Shown piece after piece: positions 31,831 through 42,349 of a stretch of 64,000 bases of DNA (the stretch's first letter is position 1; each line of letters starts with the position of its first letter). This DNA comes from Polytrichum commune (Eukaryota > Streptophyta > Polytrichopsida > Polytrichales > Polytrichaceae). The DNA is taken from NCBI GenBank assembly GCA_950295325.1, contig OX485808.1:37163180-37227179 (forward strand), in the 5' to 3' direction. Position numbers and translations under genes: made by a program. The notes below the pieces were generated by a model that was not told where the DNA came from, ran no database searches, and worked only from the letters and a program-made list of their open reading frames with translations.

Positions 31831-32589
31831 GGAGAACATCATTCATACATACAATATCTTTCATGGTTTGAATGATCGTAAAATATCCTTAATCCATTAA
31901 GAATGTGTGTTTATGATAAGTTCACGATTCCTTTGAAGGTCCAAACATACCCCCTCACTAAAGTATATTCATAAGATTTCATTCTTCTACTCAATTCCTA
32001 GAGTTTACATAATGTTCTCGTGAAAAGCTTTCATTAAATGTTTGTTCCGTATTCGAGTATTAATCTTCAATCATATCACATGATTTTTGAGTTCTTTAAA
32101 TCTATGAAGTAGAGTTTGAAATCCTAATCTTGCTCCGAGTTGAGAGGTTGATGAGGTTCCATTTGCCGGCCGCATTCCGTGTACACAAGTTGAAATGATT
32201 TCATGTTTTGATAATCTCCATGTCGCGTCCACCACGTTCTCTAGATCATGATTTCGACTTCGCCACCTAGCTCAATCTACCTCAAATCACACTCGAGTAG
32301 CTCTAGGTATCCAATTTGGCTTTGCTCCATTTTTTAATTCTTTCGAGTACTGCCAATTTTGGCTTTACGCTTTCAAGTTTAATCAACTCTCAAATCAATG
32401 TCTCCAAAAGTTCCTCCGGTTTATTTGATTTTCCAAAATCTCAATTTTCTACGGATCCTTGATCCTCTTCGTGTTGAAGAAACTCTAAGATTTCCTATCC
32501 TCTAAAGTCTTGAATCATTTCGAGGATTCTTCAATCCTTTACGCCTTCAAGTTCGGGGATAATATCTCAATCCCTTTGAATTTGCAATT

Positions 32590-32752
32590 GCGAGGATTAC
32601 AATCCTTTAGTCTTCAAATGCGAGGATAGATTATATCCTTTAGTCTTCAACGCGAGGATAGGTTATATCCTTCAGTCTTCAAACGCGAGGATAGGTTATA
32701 TCCTTTAGTCTTCGAATGCGAGGATAGGTTATATCCTTTAGTCTTCAAGCGC
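32590..32752. repeat. Minisatellite, ~36-bp units
   Basis: About five units of GCGAGGATAGGTTATATCCT plus TTAGTCTTCAA. Each unit contains the inverted pair AGGATA/TATCCT. The flanking 32753-33290 has a TATATAGG-type motif near 32820 and could be LTR-like on the minus strand, but no LTR pair was found. Confidence 0.8.
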
Positions 32753-33295
32753 GTCGTCCTCCACCTCGGATGGCTCGTGTTTAGAATGAGGTGAATTAGG
32801 TGCCATATGTGGCCCCTTTATATAGGCTTCGAATTTAGGGTAATCTAAGATGTGGCGGTTAGGTCTTTAAATGTCTGTATTTACTAATTTTATCCCTGAA
32901 TGTTTATACAGTCTAAATTAGGCCCTATCCGATCTATTAATAGACTGTCACGTGCTTAAATTAGCTCTACTAATGAGGTACATATGGGCATGTTTCAACC
33001 GCCTAGATGTGCCATTGGTAGTTGTCATCCCCTTTCTTCCATTCATCACAAAATAGGCTCATTATTCATTGCCGGTAGTTAAGCCCATCCAAAATTCGTC
33101 ATCCTTGTATCCTTCCATCTATCATCTAAGGGTTCATCCCTTCTTCCATCCTTACTATGTCTACTTACTATCCTATTGGAGCATCTTCTAACTCATTAGT
33201 GTAAGAGGTCACTAACGGGTTTGCTCAAGAGTAGTCCTTACCTACTAAGCTAAGGGCTCTCACTAATGGGTAGCCCGTAACCCTAATTATTCCCG

Positions 33296-33660
33296 GTTTA
33301 GTGGATGGGCCCTATAAGAGGGTGGCCCGGTCCTATTTTCCCGCGGCCTTCTCTCTCTGGGCTTGCAATCTGTCTCCAGCTCCCCTAGCTGGCTCCCCGC
33401 CCAGCTCGCCACGTGGACCACTCCCAGCTCGCCTCGGTCTCCTCCGGCCCCTGGCCGTCTCCCGGTCACTTCGTCCTTTCGCAGGCCCGCAGGCACTTCG
33501 GCTCTCAGGGCTCTCCGGCTTGCCGGGCCTTCACTCCTCGGACGCCACGTGCCTCGTCTCTCTCTCTCGCTCGCTCCCAGCCTGTTCTGCTCTCGGTCTC
33601 CTCGCTTCCTCCGAAACGGCTCCCCTGCTGCTCTCGGTCTCCTGTTACACCAGTATCTGA
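33296..33660. other. GC-rich, pyrimidine-rich island
   Basis: Strikingly GC-rich against an AT-rich background, with repeated CTGCTCTCGGTCTCCT-like strings. Several frames are open on both strands, as expected from composition. No protein family is recognised. Confidence 0.6.
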
Positions 33661-33736
33661 ATCCCTTATCTCCGCTGGTCCATCTTGCCCTTCCTGATGC
33701 TTGCATGTTTTGTTTGGATCTGAAGGCTCCACAGCA

Positions 33737-35554
33737 ATGGCTAAAATTATATGTGGATTTGGAAGTGCATGCAATAGGCCTAGATGTTAAGTTAACATTA
33801 TTTGTCATTCCTTGTAATATTTTTGGGAGATTAAAGATTTATAGTGTTACAATTATTGTCACTAACCAAGTGATTTTTCATCCAAATTTTAGTCATCCAT
33901 GACAATATTTCATCACGTCAGTAACAAGAGAATGTAGGGCTTTGAACAATGGATGAAATCATCCGTCATCAATGACAATATTTGTTGACTTATTCACAAG
34001 AAGTGCCATCCAAAAAGTTACCATAGTGACATTAAGTACCATATGACACTAAATATCATGTTTAGTGTAGTTGGCACATGCGAACCCTACCCCACTAGAT
34101 TCCCTCTACATTTGGGCGGGTTTGTCCTTATTAACACTAGAATATGGTAGGCAAGGGGCCGGGCCTACATGAAAACTCATCCTTTTATGAACTTGCAACA
34201 CACGAGCTTTTGCATAGAAAAATGGAGCTAAGATTCTATTTGGTCAAAGATTACAAAATATTGATGGTTGATTCCTTTATATAGGGGTGAAGATCTCATA
34301 CACTCCATATGTTGCATATTTGAAGGGGAGAAGCCAACTTCTATTTTGCGAGGATGGATCATGGGAACATGTGAATGACTGCTCTTTGGTTCAAATTCAA
34401 CCTTCAACATACAATTGGAGATGTTGGTATTGACAACATGCCCCAACAATGTCTAGTGCTCTAACCATGTTTTAGGATTGCCAAGGTGTTTTTACAAAGT
34501 AGGTATGCACACATTATCGTTATTTGCAAATTAGAGATGTTATTTCCATTTTAAACTCTCCCAACCCCTTCAAAATGCAACATAGAGGGGGGACAATATC
34601 AACTCTTATATAATAAGAGAATCATTCCCCACTTATGTCATGATTTTGAGTAATATGAAGTCATGGTTTCAAAGCTCATACAACACTTGTCCATACACCA
34701 AGATACAACCATGTGTAGTCATTAAACCCTTAAACTCTTTGAACCGTTATTTTGTGATTTTATGGGAGGGTTTGCAATTTTGAGGCAATGATGCCACAAT
34801 TGCCCACCTTCCACATGGATTTACACCCACCAACACATAGTCATAGTCCTTCATAGCAAAATTAAGATGTCATACTTAAGAGAATTACCAAAATAAAGTA
34901 TCAAAGTTAACAAAAGTCTAGTGACAAGTAACGCGACCCAATATCCGACTCTAAGACCGAACTATGCAAACGAGTCGAATCCCCATGCCATAGTCTAAAT
35001 CGCAGAGTCCATAGTCGAGCATGTATCGGCCATAGTCTAAGTATCGGTCACAAATTCCCCCGGCCATAGTCTAAATTGCAAAGACCATAGTCCATTATGT
35101 GATGGCCATAGTCATAGTCCTTCATAGCAAAATTAAGATGTCATAGTTTAAGATAATTACCAAAGTATGAGAGTTAACAAAAAGTCTAGTGACAAGTAAC
35201 ACAAACCAGTTCCCGACTCTATGACCAAACTATGCGAACGAGTCTAATACCCCGGCCATAGTCTTAATCGCAAAGACCATAGTCCAACATGTATGGGCCA
35301 TAGTCACAAATTCCCCTGGCCATAGTCTAAATTGGAGAGACCATAGTCTAGCATGTATGGGCCATAGTCACAAATCGGAGAGACCATAGTCTAACATGTA
35401 TGGGCCATAGTCACAAATTGGATAGGTAGGGCAAGGCCATAGTCTTAGTATCCAACCATAGTCCAAGTGTACTCATAAGGATAGGGGTGAGTCTTACCTT
35501 ATAAACTTGCCCCTTGGCCTTCACCCGAACAATATGGAATAAAGGACGTGGCTC
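33737..35554 (+). repeat. Arm 1 of an 8.6-kb inverted duplication
   Basis: The reverse complement of 38622-42349 once that arm's two insertions are removed. The outer edge is at CAATGGCTAAAATTATATG, the inner edge at GGAATAAAGGA. By eye identity is about 97%. The outer 33737-34067 belongs to the same family as the 3996-4549 element. Arm 1 gives the empty sites for the hAT and pogo elements in arm 2. No clean target duplication flanks the outer edges. Confidence 0.9.
34843..35465. repeat. 266-bp tandem duplication and GGCCATAGTC minisatellite (arm 1)
   Basis: A block starting TCATAGTCCTTCATAGCAAA at 34843 recurs at 35109. Around and after it, GGCCATAGTC-type units of about 45-50 bp repeat to 35465. 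Arm 2 has the reverse complement at 38707-39410, so this structure predates the inversion. Confidence 0.8.
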
Positions 35555-37101
35555 ACTCAATTTTTTAACTGGAGCATGAGGTCCTTGACTTAGTTCAAAG
35601 AGTGTAAGCATGGTTTGGGTGTGAAGCCCTTGATTACTATAAGATTATGTGTCGTAAACCTTCTGTGATAAGGACCATCTTCCTGGAATTACCATACGGA
35701 ATCATTGTTCTAACAACTAGTTGTCCTATGTGCTACTCTATCATTGTTTGGGAAATGGTTTATAGTTAAGTTATCTGTGATGAGATCCATCGGTCGGACC
35801 ATCATGTGACTGTGTCAAACACGTCGAAATGCGGTGATTACTTTCACACATAAAGGTGGAAGTCCTCATCTCCAATTCTCGAAAAAGAGAGTAAAGGATT
35901 TAATTGAAGTGGAGTGTGTGCTCTGTGTATGGATCCCTGCGAAGGGGTAGAGGGACTCTTTTCGTGGTTATGAGGAGTTTGAGATTTTGAGTGACGTTTA
36001 TTGCCATAAGAATATGTATGTGTGTCGATGGATTCGAGATGGGAATTCTTGAGACTGGTGGGAGGTGAAGAGAAATCTTATTTATACTATGAGAAAGGCA
36101 CCTTCCAGCAGGAGTCCTAAGTAACGAATAGTTGGATGATATGATAATAAAACATCAGTTTCCCCCTGAGAAGGGAGTGAACTTCATTTAATTGTGCTCA
36201 AGGTGCACTGTGTGAAGTAAGTGTAAGAATAATGTGTTATTCCTGGGAAAGGAGATTCGATCTTCTGTGAGTGTCAATCTGCTAAGATCCTAGACTCACA
36301 CAACATTGGGGTGTGAAACCCATTTCTTTTTGTAAAAACCCCCCTTGGGAAGAGGGCATATTCACTGTATCGCTTGAGTCAAGCTCTGCCGCTGAGGAGA
36401 GATATCAAGATGATAAGTCTTGAGGGATGAAGGAGGTCTTAATTGGGTGAGAGATCACTCCTGATTAATTAACCCGTGTGGAGATTTATGACTCCTGACG
36501 AGAGATGGGAGATTGTTTATCATGTTTGGATGCTGGACTAATTCACAAAAGGAGATTGACAGCCTTATAGTTTGCGGGAACTTTGAGGGATAACCGGCCA
36601 CATCCTGATGTTACCACTTTCACTCGGTTACATGTTGAGAGTTTCTGGATTTCCATTACCTTTTAAATTGTAGTACAATGTCAACAGGATTGAACCTGGA
36701 GATGTATGGGCTGTGTCTGTATCCTTTAGAAGTTGATATCCACCCTGTAATTGCGAGGTAAGAGCGGGGTGCAAGTAAGTAATCTCATGTGTACTAGTAG
36801 TCGTCCGAAGAGAGAATGGCTCTCGCAACTGTGGGTTGAATCAGTTTCAACATCGTGGTTGCCATAAATTTAGAACGAAATATGAAGGCCAAGAAGGACT
36901 AGGATCCCTTACTTGATCGATCAGTCAAGAGGGAGAACTCAAAATTCGGGGACCATCGTCTTTGTGTATGAGGAGAAGTCGTGAGGAGGTTGTGTGTGAA
37001 GGAGAGGACGGCACCTTTATCCCATATGGTTTGGGGGAAGGCTAAAGGGCATGTGTATAAGGAGAAGTGGCTAGCACCTTGTTCGAGAACTTGAAGCTGA
37101 C
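35555..37101. other. Spacer of the inverted duplication, no gene seen
   Basis: A moderately AT-rich stretch with many GAGACT/GTGAG strings; possibly old retroelement-derived. No domain is recognised. Confidence 0.5.
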
Positions 37102-37600
37102 TTGGAACTGGTTACTTGCTACTTCTTACTAAGACTATGGCCCTCTCTCTGTGAGACTCGTTACTTGGTGGCTTGCCTCTTGCTACTAAAGACTATGGCT
37201 TCTCTCTGTGAGACTCCTTACTTGGAATTTGGTTACTTGTTACTAAGACTATGGCCCTTTCTCTGTGAGACTCGTTACTTGGAATTTGGTTACTTGCTAC
37301 TTGTTACTAAGACTATGGCCCTCTCTCTGTGAGACTCGTTACTTGGAATTTGGTTACCAAGACTATGGCCCTCTCTCTGTGAGACTCGTTACTTGGAACT
37401 TGGTTACCAAGACTATGGCCCTCTCTCTATGAGACTCGTTACTTGGTTACTTGCTACTTGTTACTAAGACTATGGCCCTCTCTCTATGAGACTTGTTACT
37501 TGGAACTTGGTTACCAAGACTATAGCCCTCTCTTTGTGAGACTCGTTACTTGGAACTTGGTTACTTGCTACTTGTTACTAAGACTATGGCCCAGTTACTA
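37102..37600. repeat. Minisatellite with CTAAGACTATGGCCC core
   Basis: About eight units of 50-65 bp built from GACTCGTTACTTGGAA, GGTTACTTGCTACTTG and TTACTAAGACTATGGCCC. The GACTATGGCC core is shared with the repeats in both arms. Confidence 0.85.
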
Positions 37601-37638
37601 AAATTCATCTCAAGTAGACTCTAATATGAAGTGAGTAC

Positions 37639-37808
37639 CTGCCCAACAGGAACATTGACATCGCCAGTCAACTTCACAGCTTCAACATACTCAAAAAACT
37701 GTAATTCTTGGCCATTGGGATTCGCTCCATCTATTTGCCAGTCACCATACTTCCGTTGCAACTGCACAACCTCTGCAGTATGAGGTCCTAGTGACCCAAT
37801 ATATAGTC
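37639..37808 (-). pseudogene. EXECUTER-like exon (downstream exon of fragment)
   Basis: The minus-strand exon has a good acceptor (TTGTGCAG before 37808) and a donor (CAG then GTACTC after 37639). It encodes GLYIGSLGPHTAEVVQLQRK and YGDWQ, then ELQFFEYVEAVKLTGDVNVP and VGQ. This matches the conserved C-terminal region of EXECUTER proteins, which in plants relay singlet-oxygen signals from chloroplast thylakoids. Exon phase and the residues up to VPxGQ agree with the family as I know it. The following exons are not seen downstream, so only part of the gene was carried here, between two arms of an inverted duplication. Confidence 0.75.
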
Positions 37809-38312
37809 CTGCACAAGAAGCTCTACTCAGCAACTATGCAATCCAGAAGCTACTCTCTAATTGTGATAATCAGTTCTTGAAAGAAACCTGGAAACGAGAG
37901 CCTATCTAGATAGAGATATCCATCTAAATATCAGACAATTGATACTTACAAAAACAAAGACAGTTATCATGCTCATGATTATATCTGATAAGGCAAAGTT
38001 GGCAGTTGGAAGTCTAGGAACAAGGCTATGCAATTTTTACATCTTCAAGAAGTGCAATTACGTTGTTTCAGGACATGGCATTTCCAAACGATGTCAACAA
38101 CATCACTTCCTGTAGAGTTCAATTTCTTGTCTTCCAATAGTATATACCATAAACCACTAAGATATCTAGGGATACACAATCATAATTATTTCACAATGCC
38201 GTGTCAGGACCAAAAATAAGAGATATGTTTGGCAGTCCTAATTGGCATGAGATTCGAGTTCTTTAAAAAAACAACCGGGTGCAAATTCATGAACGAAGTG
38301 AAATGAACTTAC

Positions 38313-38492
38313 CAAAAAAATGGATCATTTCCTGTTCCTGAGAGGTCCATCCTATGAAATAAAGTCTTCTTCAGAAGACCGCGCCTCTGCTGAGCTCGAG
38401 TTACTGCACTCTACAAAATGCCTGTAAGATCCTTGCTTGAGTTCTCCAACTCCACAGCGTCACCTTCCTCTAGAGATCCATAAATTGATGAG
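38313..38492 (-). pseudogene. EXECUTER-like exon (upstream exon, broken)
   Basis: The minus strand encodes SLEEGDAVELENSSKDLTGI, then a TAG stop at 38411-38413, then SAVTRAQQRRGLLKKTLFHR and a GNDPFF end at a GTAAGT donor. The next exon begins GLYIG, giving the DPF-x-GLYIG junction expected for EXECUTER. A seven-T run just before the donor leaves the phase one base off. The stop and this frameshift make it a pseudogene. The intron between the exons would be 504 bp. Confidence 0.6.
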
Positions 38493-38706
38493 CTTCACCA
38501 TGCTGGAGTAGCAAGAATATTGACAATGTAAACATTAAATCAGGTTCGTGACAAGGCTTGAGGTTGATATAGCATGATCAGGACTACAAAGAAATTATGA
38601 GAAAAATAGAACATGATATCTCGAACCACATCCTTTATTCCATATTGTTCGGGTGAAGGCCAAGGGGCAAGTTTATAAGGTAAGACTTACCCCTATCCTT
38701 ATGAGT

Positions 38707-39255
38707 ACACTTGGACTATGGTTGGATACTAAGACTATGGCCTTGCCCTACCAGACTTGGCACCCGGACTATGGCTGGGAGAATTTGTGACTATGGCCCA
38801 TACATGCTAGACTATGGTCTCTCCGATTTAGACTATGGCCCATACATGCTAGACTATGGTCTCTCTGATTTGTGACTATGGCCCATACATGCTAGACTAT
38901 GGTCTCTCCAATTTAGACTATGGCCAGGGGAATTTGTGACTATGGCCCATACATGTTGGACTATGGTCTTTGCGATTAAGACTATGGCCGGGGTATTAGA
39001 CTCGTTCGCATAGTTTGGTCATAGAGTCGGATACTGGTTTGTGTTACTTGTCACTAGACTTTTTGTTAACTCTCATACTTTGGTAATTATCTTAAACTAT
39101 GACATCTTAATTTTGCTATGAAGGACTATGACTATGGCCATCACATAATGGACTATGGTCTTTGCAATTTAGACTATGGCCGGGGGAATTTGTGACCGAT
39201 ACTTAGACTATGGCCGATACATGCTCGACTATGGACTCTGCGATTTAGACTATGG
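38707..39255. repeat. GACTATGGCC minisatellite (arm 2)
   Basis: Units such as CATACATGCTAGACTATGG plus TCTCTCC-ATTT, 45-50 bp long. This is the mirror of 34971-35465, with unit-number differences between the arms. Confidence 0.8.
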
Positions 39256-39962
39256 CATGGGGATTCGACTCGTTTGCATAGTTCGGTCTTAGAGTCGGAT
39301 ATTGGGTCGCGTTACTTGTCACTAGACTTTTGTTAACTTTGATACTTTATTTTGGTAATTCTCTTAAGTATGACATCTTAATTTTGCTATGAAGGACTAT
39401 GACTATGTGTTGGTGGGTGTAAATCCATGTGGAAGGTGGGCAATTGTGGCATCATTGCCTCAAAATTGCAAACCCTCCCATAAAATCACAAAATAACGGT
39501 TCAAAGAGTTTAAGGGTTTAATGACTACACATGGTTGTATCTTGGTGTATGGACAAGTGTTGTATGAGCTTTGAAACCATGACTTCATATTACTCAAAAT
39601 CATGACATAAGTGGGGAATGATTCTCTTATTATATAAGAGTTGATATTGTCTCCCCTCTATGTTGCATTTTGAAGGGGTTGGGAGAGTTTAAAATGGAAA
39701 TAACATCTCTAATTTGCAAATAACGATAATGTGTGCATACCTACTTTGTAAAAACACCTTGGCAATCCTAAAACATGGTTAGAGCACTAGACATTGTTGG
39801 GACATGTTGTCAATACCAACATCTCCAATTGTATGTTGAAGGTTGAATTTGAACCAAAGAGCAGTCATTCACATGTTCCCATGATCCATCCTCGCAAAAT
39901 AGAAGTTGGCTTCTCCCCTTCAAATATGCAACATATGGAGTGTATGAGATCTTCACCCCTAT

Positions 39963-40111
39963 CAGAGCCCAACATTTTCCTTTTTAATTGCACCCATACC
40001 CAGACCATGCCCATCATCAGTGACCTATGCCCACCCATGCCCACCCAAAACCCATGGGCATGGGTGGGTATGGGCATGGGCATGGGTATGGACACCCAAT
40101 GTAGGGCTCTA
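39963..40111. mobile_element. hAT-type MITE
   Basis: A 149-bp element with ends CAGAGCCCAACATT and, reverse complemented, TAGAGCCCTACATT. It is flanked by the 8-bp direct repeat ACCCCTAT at 39955-39962 and 40112-40119. Arm 1 has the uninterrupted site with one ACCCCTAT. The 8-bp duplication and YAGAG ends are hAT hallmarks. The interior is an inverted GGGCATGGGT-type low-complexity run. Confidence 0.92.
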
Positions 40112-40515
40112 ACCCCTATATAAAGGAATCAACCATCAATATTTTGTAATCTTTGACCAAATAGAATCTTAGCTCCATTTTTCTATGCAAAAGCTCGTGT
40201 GTTGCAAGTTCATAAAAGGATGAGTTTTCATGTACACCCTAACCTTGATAATGTCACACCCTCCGTTTCACCAAAAAGTGTGATATAAACAAGGTGTGAC
40301 ATACTTGATAATGTCACATTTTGTGCATAATGTGATATTATCAAAAAATATGTAGAAAATCAAAATATAATTACAATTTTTTTTAAAATAACAAATACGA
40401 GACTTCAATGTTTTTGAATGTAAAATCTAATTCAAAATTGTGAATAACAACAAGAGCACATCATAATGTGTCATTGAGATCAGGTAAAGACCTCTCACTA
40501 GAGACAAAGAAGCTT

Positions 40516-40794
40516 CTAATGCATGTCACATTGTTTTGTTGATGTTAAATGTGCAACACTAATTCTAATGAGTTTGTCATGGATTTTTTCCATTTCTAAC
40601 AACTCATGAGTGCTGAAAATTTGAGAACCTTGGCTAGCCATAAAATTCAAAACATCTTTAGCATATTTTTGTGCATCGCTTAGCTTCACTACTTTAGACT
40701 CATCATCACTGCTATCAACAATCAATGGATCCACTTCCATGGAATCAAGGGAAAAGGTGAGTTTGATTAGAAGTGCACATGTGGAAGATGGCAA
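40516..40794 (-). pseudogene. Transposase C-terminal tail (Tigger type)
   Basis: The minus-strand frame reads MEVDPLIVDSSDDESK, then VVKLSDAQKYAKDVLNFM and FSTHELLEMEKIHDKL. It aligns in pattern with the tail of the remnant at 307-576 (VKLSDA, an NF pair, FS/CS-x-x-E, then K and L spacing). It lacks the catalytic DDE part. It is probably what remains after internal deletion of an autonomous element. Confidence 0.6.
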
Positions 40795-41113
40795 TGCACT
40801 GATGTTTTACCTCTGTGGCGGAGAACACACGTCCACTCTCATAAAAAGGATCGTAGTTGCTGAGCTCAATCTGTCAAATTATGATACAGGAAAACACTCA
40901 TTCTTAATGCTACTTCTGAGAGGGAGGAAGGTTAAATGAGCACTGAATCATAAACAATAGGGGACTGGTAGAGGGGTGGATCACAAGTAGGACTTCTTCA
41001 AGTCCCGGGTGGCAACTCTCCCCTTTACAATATTTGTTTCTAAATTACTCCTCGTGAACTGATGCTTCATTGGTACTACACAAAGAGGAACGTATCTTCA
41101 TAGATTTTTAGTG

Positions 41114-41368
41114 CTACATATGCTTGGAAATAAGGCGTGGAGAGGAACCCATTGATATCATCTGTGTCTGAGATGGAGAAGCTTCAGACTTACAAATGTC
41201 AGTGTCTACAGAACCAAGATAAATCAAATTTTCTACAGCAGGGTTCACCATCTTCCAGACCCGTAGGTATTCTTCACTTTTAAGAGTATCATGAAACTTC
41301 TTAGAATTTACAATCTTGAAGGTGTGTCTAATGCGAAAGCATGCAGCTCCAGCAAATTGCTTCTCGGA
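41114..41368 (-). pseudogene. Possible captured gene fragment in the pogo element
   Basis: The minus strand is open for about 85 codons without an ATG start: SEKQFAGAACFRIRHTFKIV, then KFHDTLKSEEYLRVWKMV and NLIYLGSVDTD, ending at a stop. It looks like normal protein rather than transposase, but I do not recognise the family. The strand 41561-41872 plus is also open but low in information. Confidence 0.35.
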
Positions 41369-42349
41369 TATGTTTTACCAGCTCTAAATCTTCAAGGTTA
41401 AGAGGCATTTATCGACATTGGAAATGGCTACTGAAGGAATGCAACTAAGGTGCTTACCATGTATCAAGCCTCAAAGCTTCAAAAGTACCATTTAGGAAGA
41501 AACCTTGTGGATGCAGCAGTTTGTTGAGGAGAGCGGCAAGAAGATGAGGGGCAGAGCGGTGTGTGGAGCGGCGAGAGGAGAGAGCATACGATGCAGGCGG
41601 AGCTACGAGAAGTTGATCTGCAAGAGAAACCGTTGCTTCTTCGGCATATGAGATTCAAGATTCAAGAACCAAAGATTCAAGCGGAAGCAGGTAAAGATGC
41701 CGACATCATCCATAGAATTTGTTGTCCATCCGGCCTTTTTTCATCCATGTTACTTGTTATTATCACACTTACACTACGAATTTTGAAAAAAAAATGTGAC
41801 ATTATCAAGGGTGATAGTGATAATAACGAGGGAGTTTTACACTATGGAAATCGGTTTCAAACTTTTAGGTGACAATATCAAGGTGTTCTATTAACAAGTG
41901 TGATATTATCAAGGTTAGGGTGTAGGCCCCTTGCCTACCATATTCTAGTGTTAATAAGGACAAACCCGCCCAAATGTCGAGGGAATCTAGTGGGGTAGGG
42001 TTCGCATGTGCCAACTACACTAAACATGATATTTAGTGTCATATGGTACTTAATGTCACTATGGTAACTTTTTGGATGGCACTTCTTGTGAATAAGTCAA
42101 CAAATATTGTCATTGATGATGGATGATTTCATCCATTGTTCAAAGCCCTACGTTCTCTTGTTAGTGACATGATGAGATATTGTCATGGATGACTAAAATT
42201 TGGATGAAAAATCACTTGGTTAGTGACAATAATTGTAACACTATAAATCTTTAATCTCCCAAAAATATTACAAGGAATGACAAATAATGTTAACTTAACA
42301 TCTAGGCCTATTGCATGCACTTCCAAATCCACATATAATTTTAGCCATT

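Larger units (their letters stand above)
40235..41922. mobile_element. Non-autonomous pogo/Tigger-type transposon
   Basis: A 1688-bp element with terminal inverted repeats beginning CACCCTAACCTTGATAAT (23 of 24 positions match). It is flanked by TA (40233-40234 and 41923-41924), with a single TA at the empty site in arm 1. GTGAYATTATCA-like motifs are repeated inward from both ends, as expected for transposase-binding subterminal repeats. The interior keeps a transposase tail (40516-40794) and a separate open stretch (41114-41368) that may be captured host sequence. No catalytic domain remains. Confidence 0.88.
38622..42349 (-). repeat. Arm 2 of the inverted duplication
   Basis: Inverted copy of 33737-35554, enlarged by a 149-bp hAT-type MITE and a 1688-bp pogo-type element. 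Both insertions interrupt sequence that is continuous in arm 1. Confidence 0.9.

Noticed and set aside
33287-33902. Several overlapping frames in the GC-rich island
   Set aside because: Open frames on both strands are expected from GC-rich, stop-poor sequence; no protein family is visible.
33737-42349. Complete Mutator-like transposon with captured gene
   Set aside because: Long inverted arms and a captured exon fit, but no 9-bp target duplication flanks the outer edges and no transposase is present.
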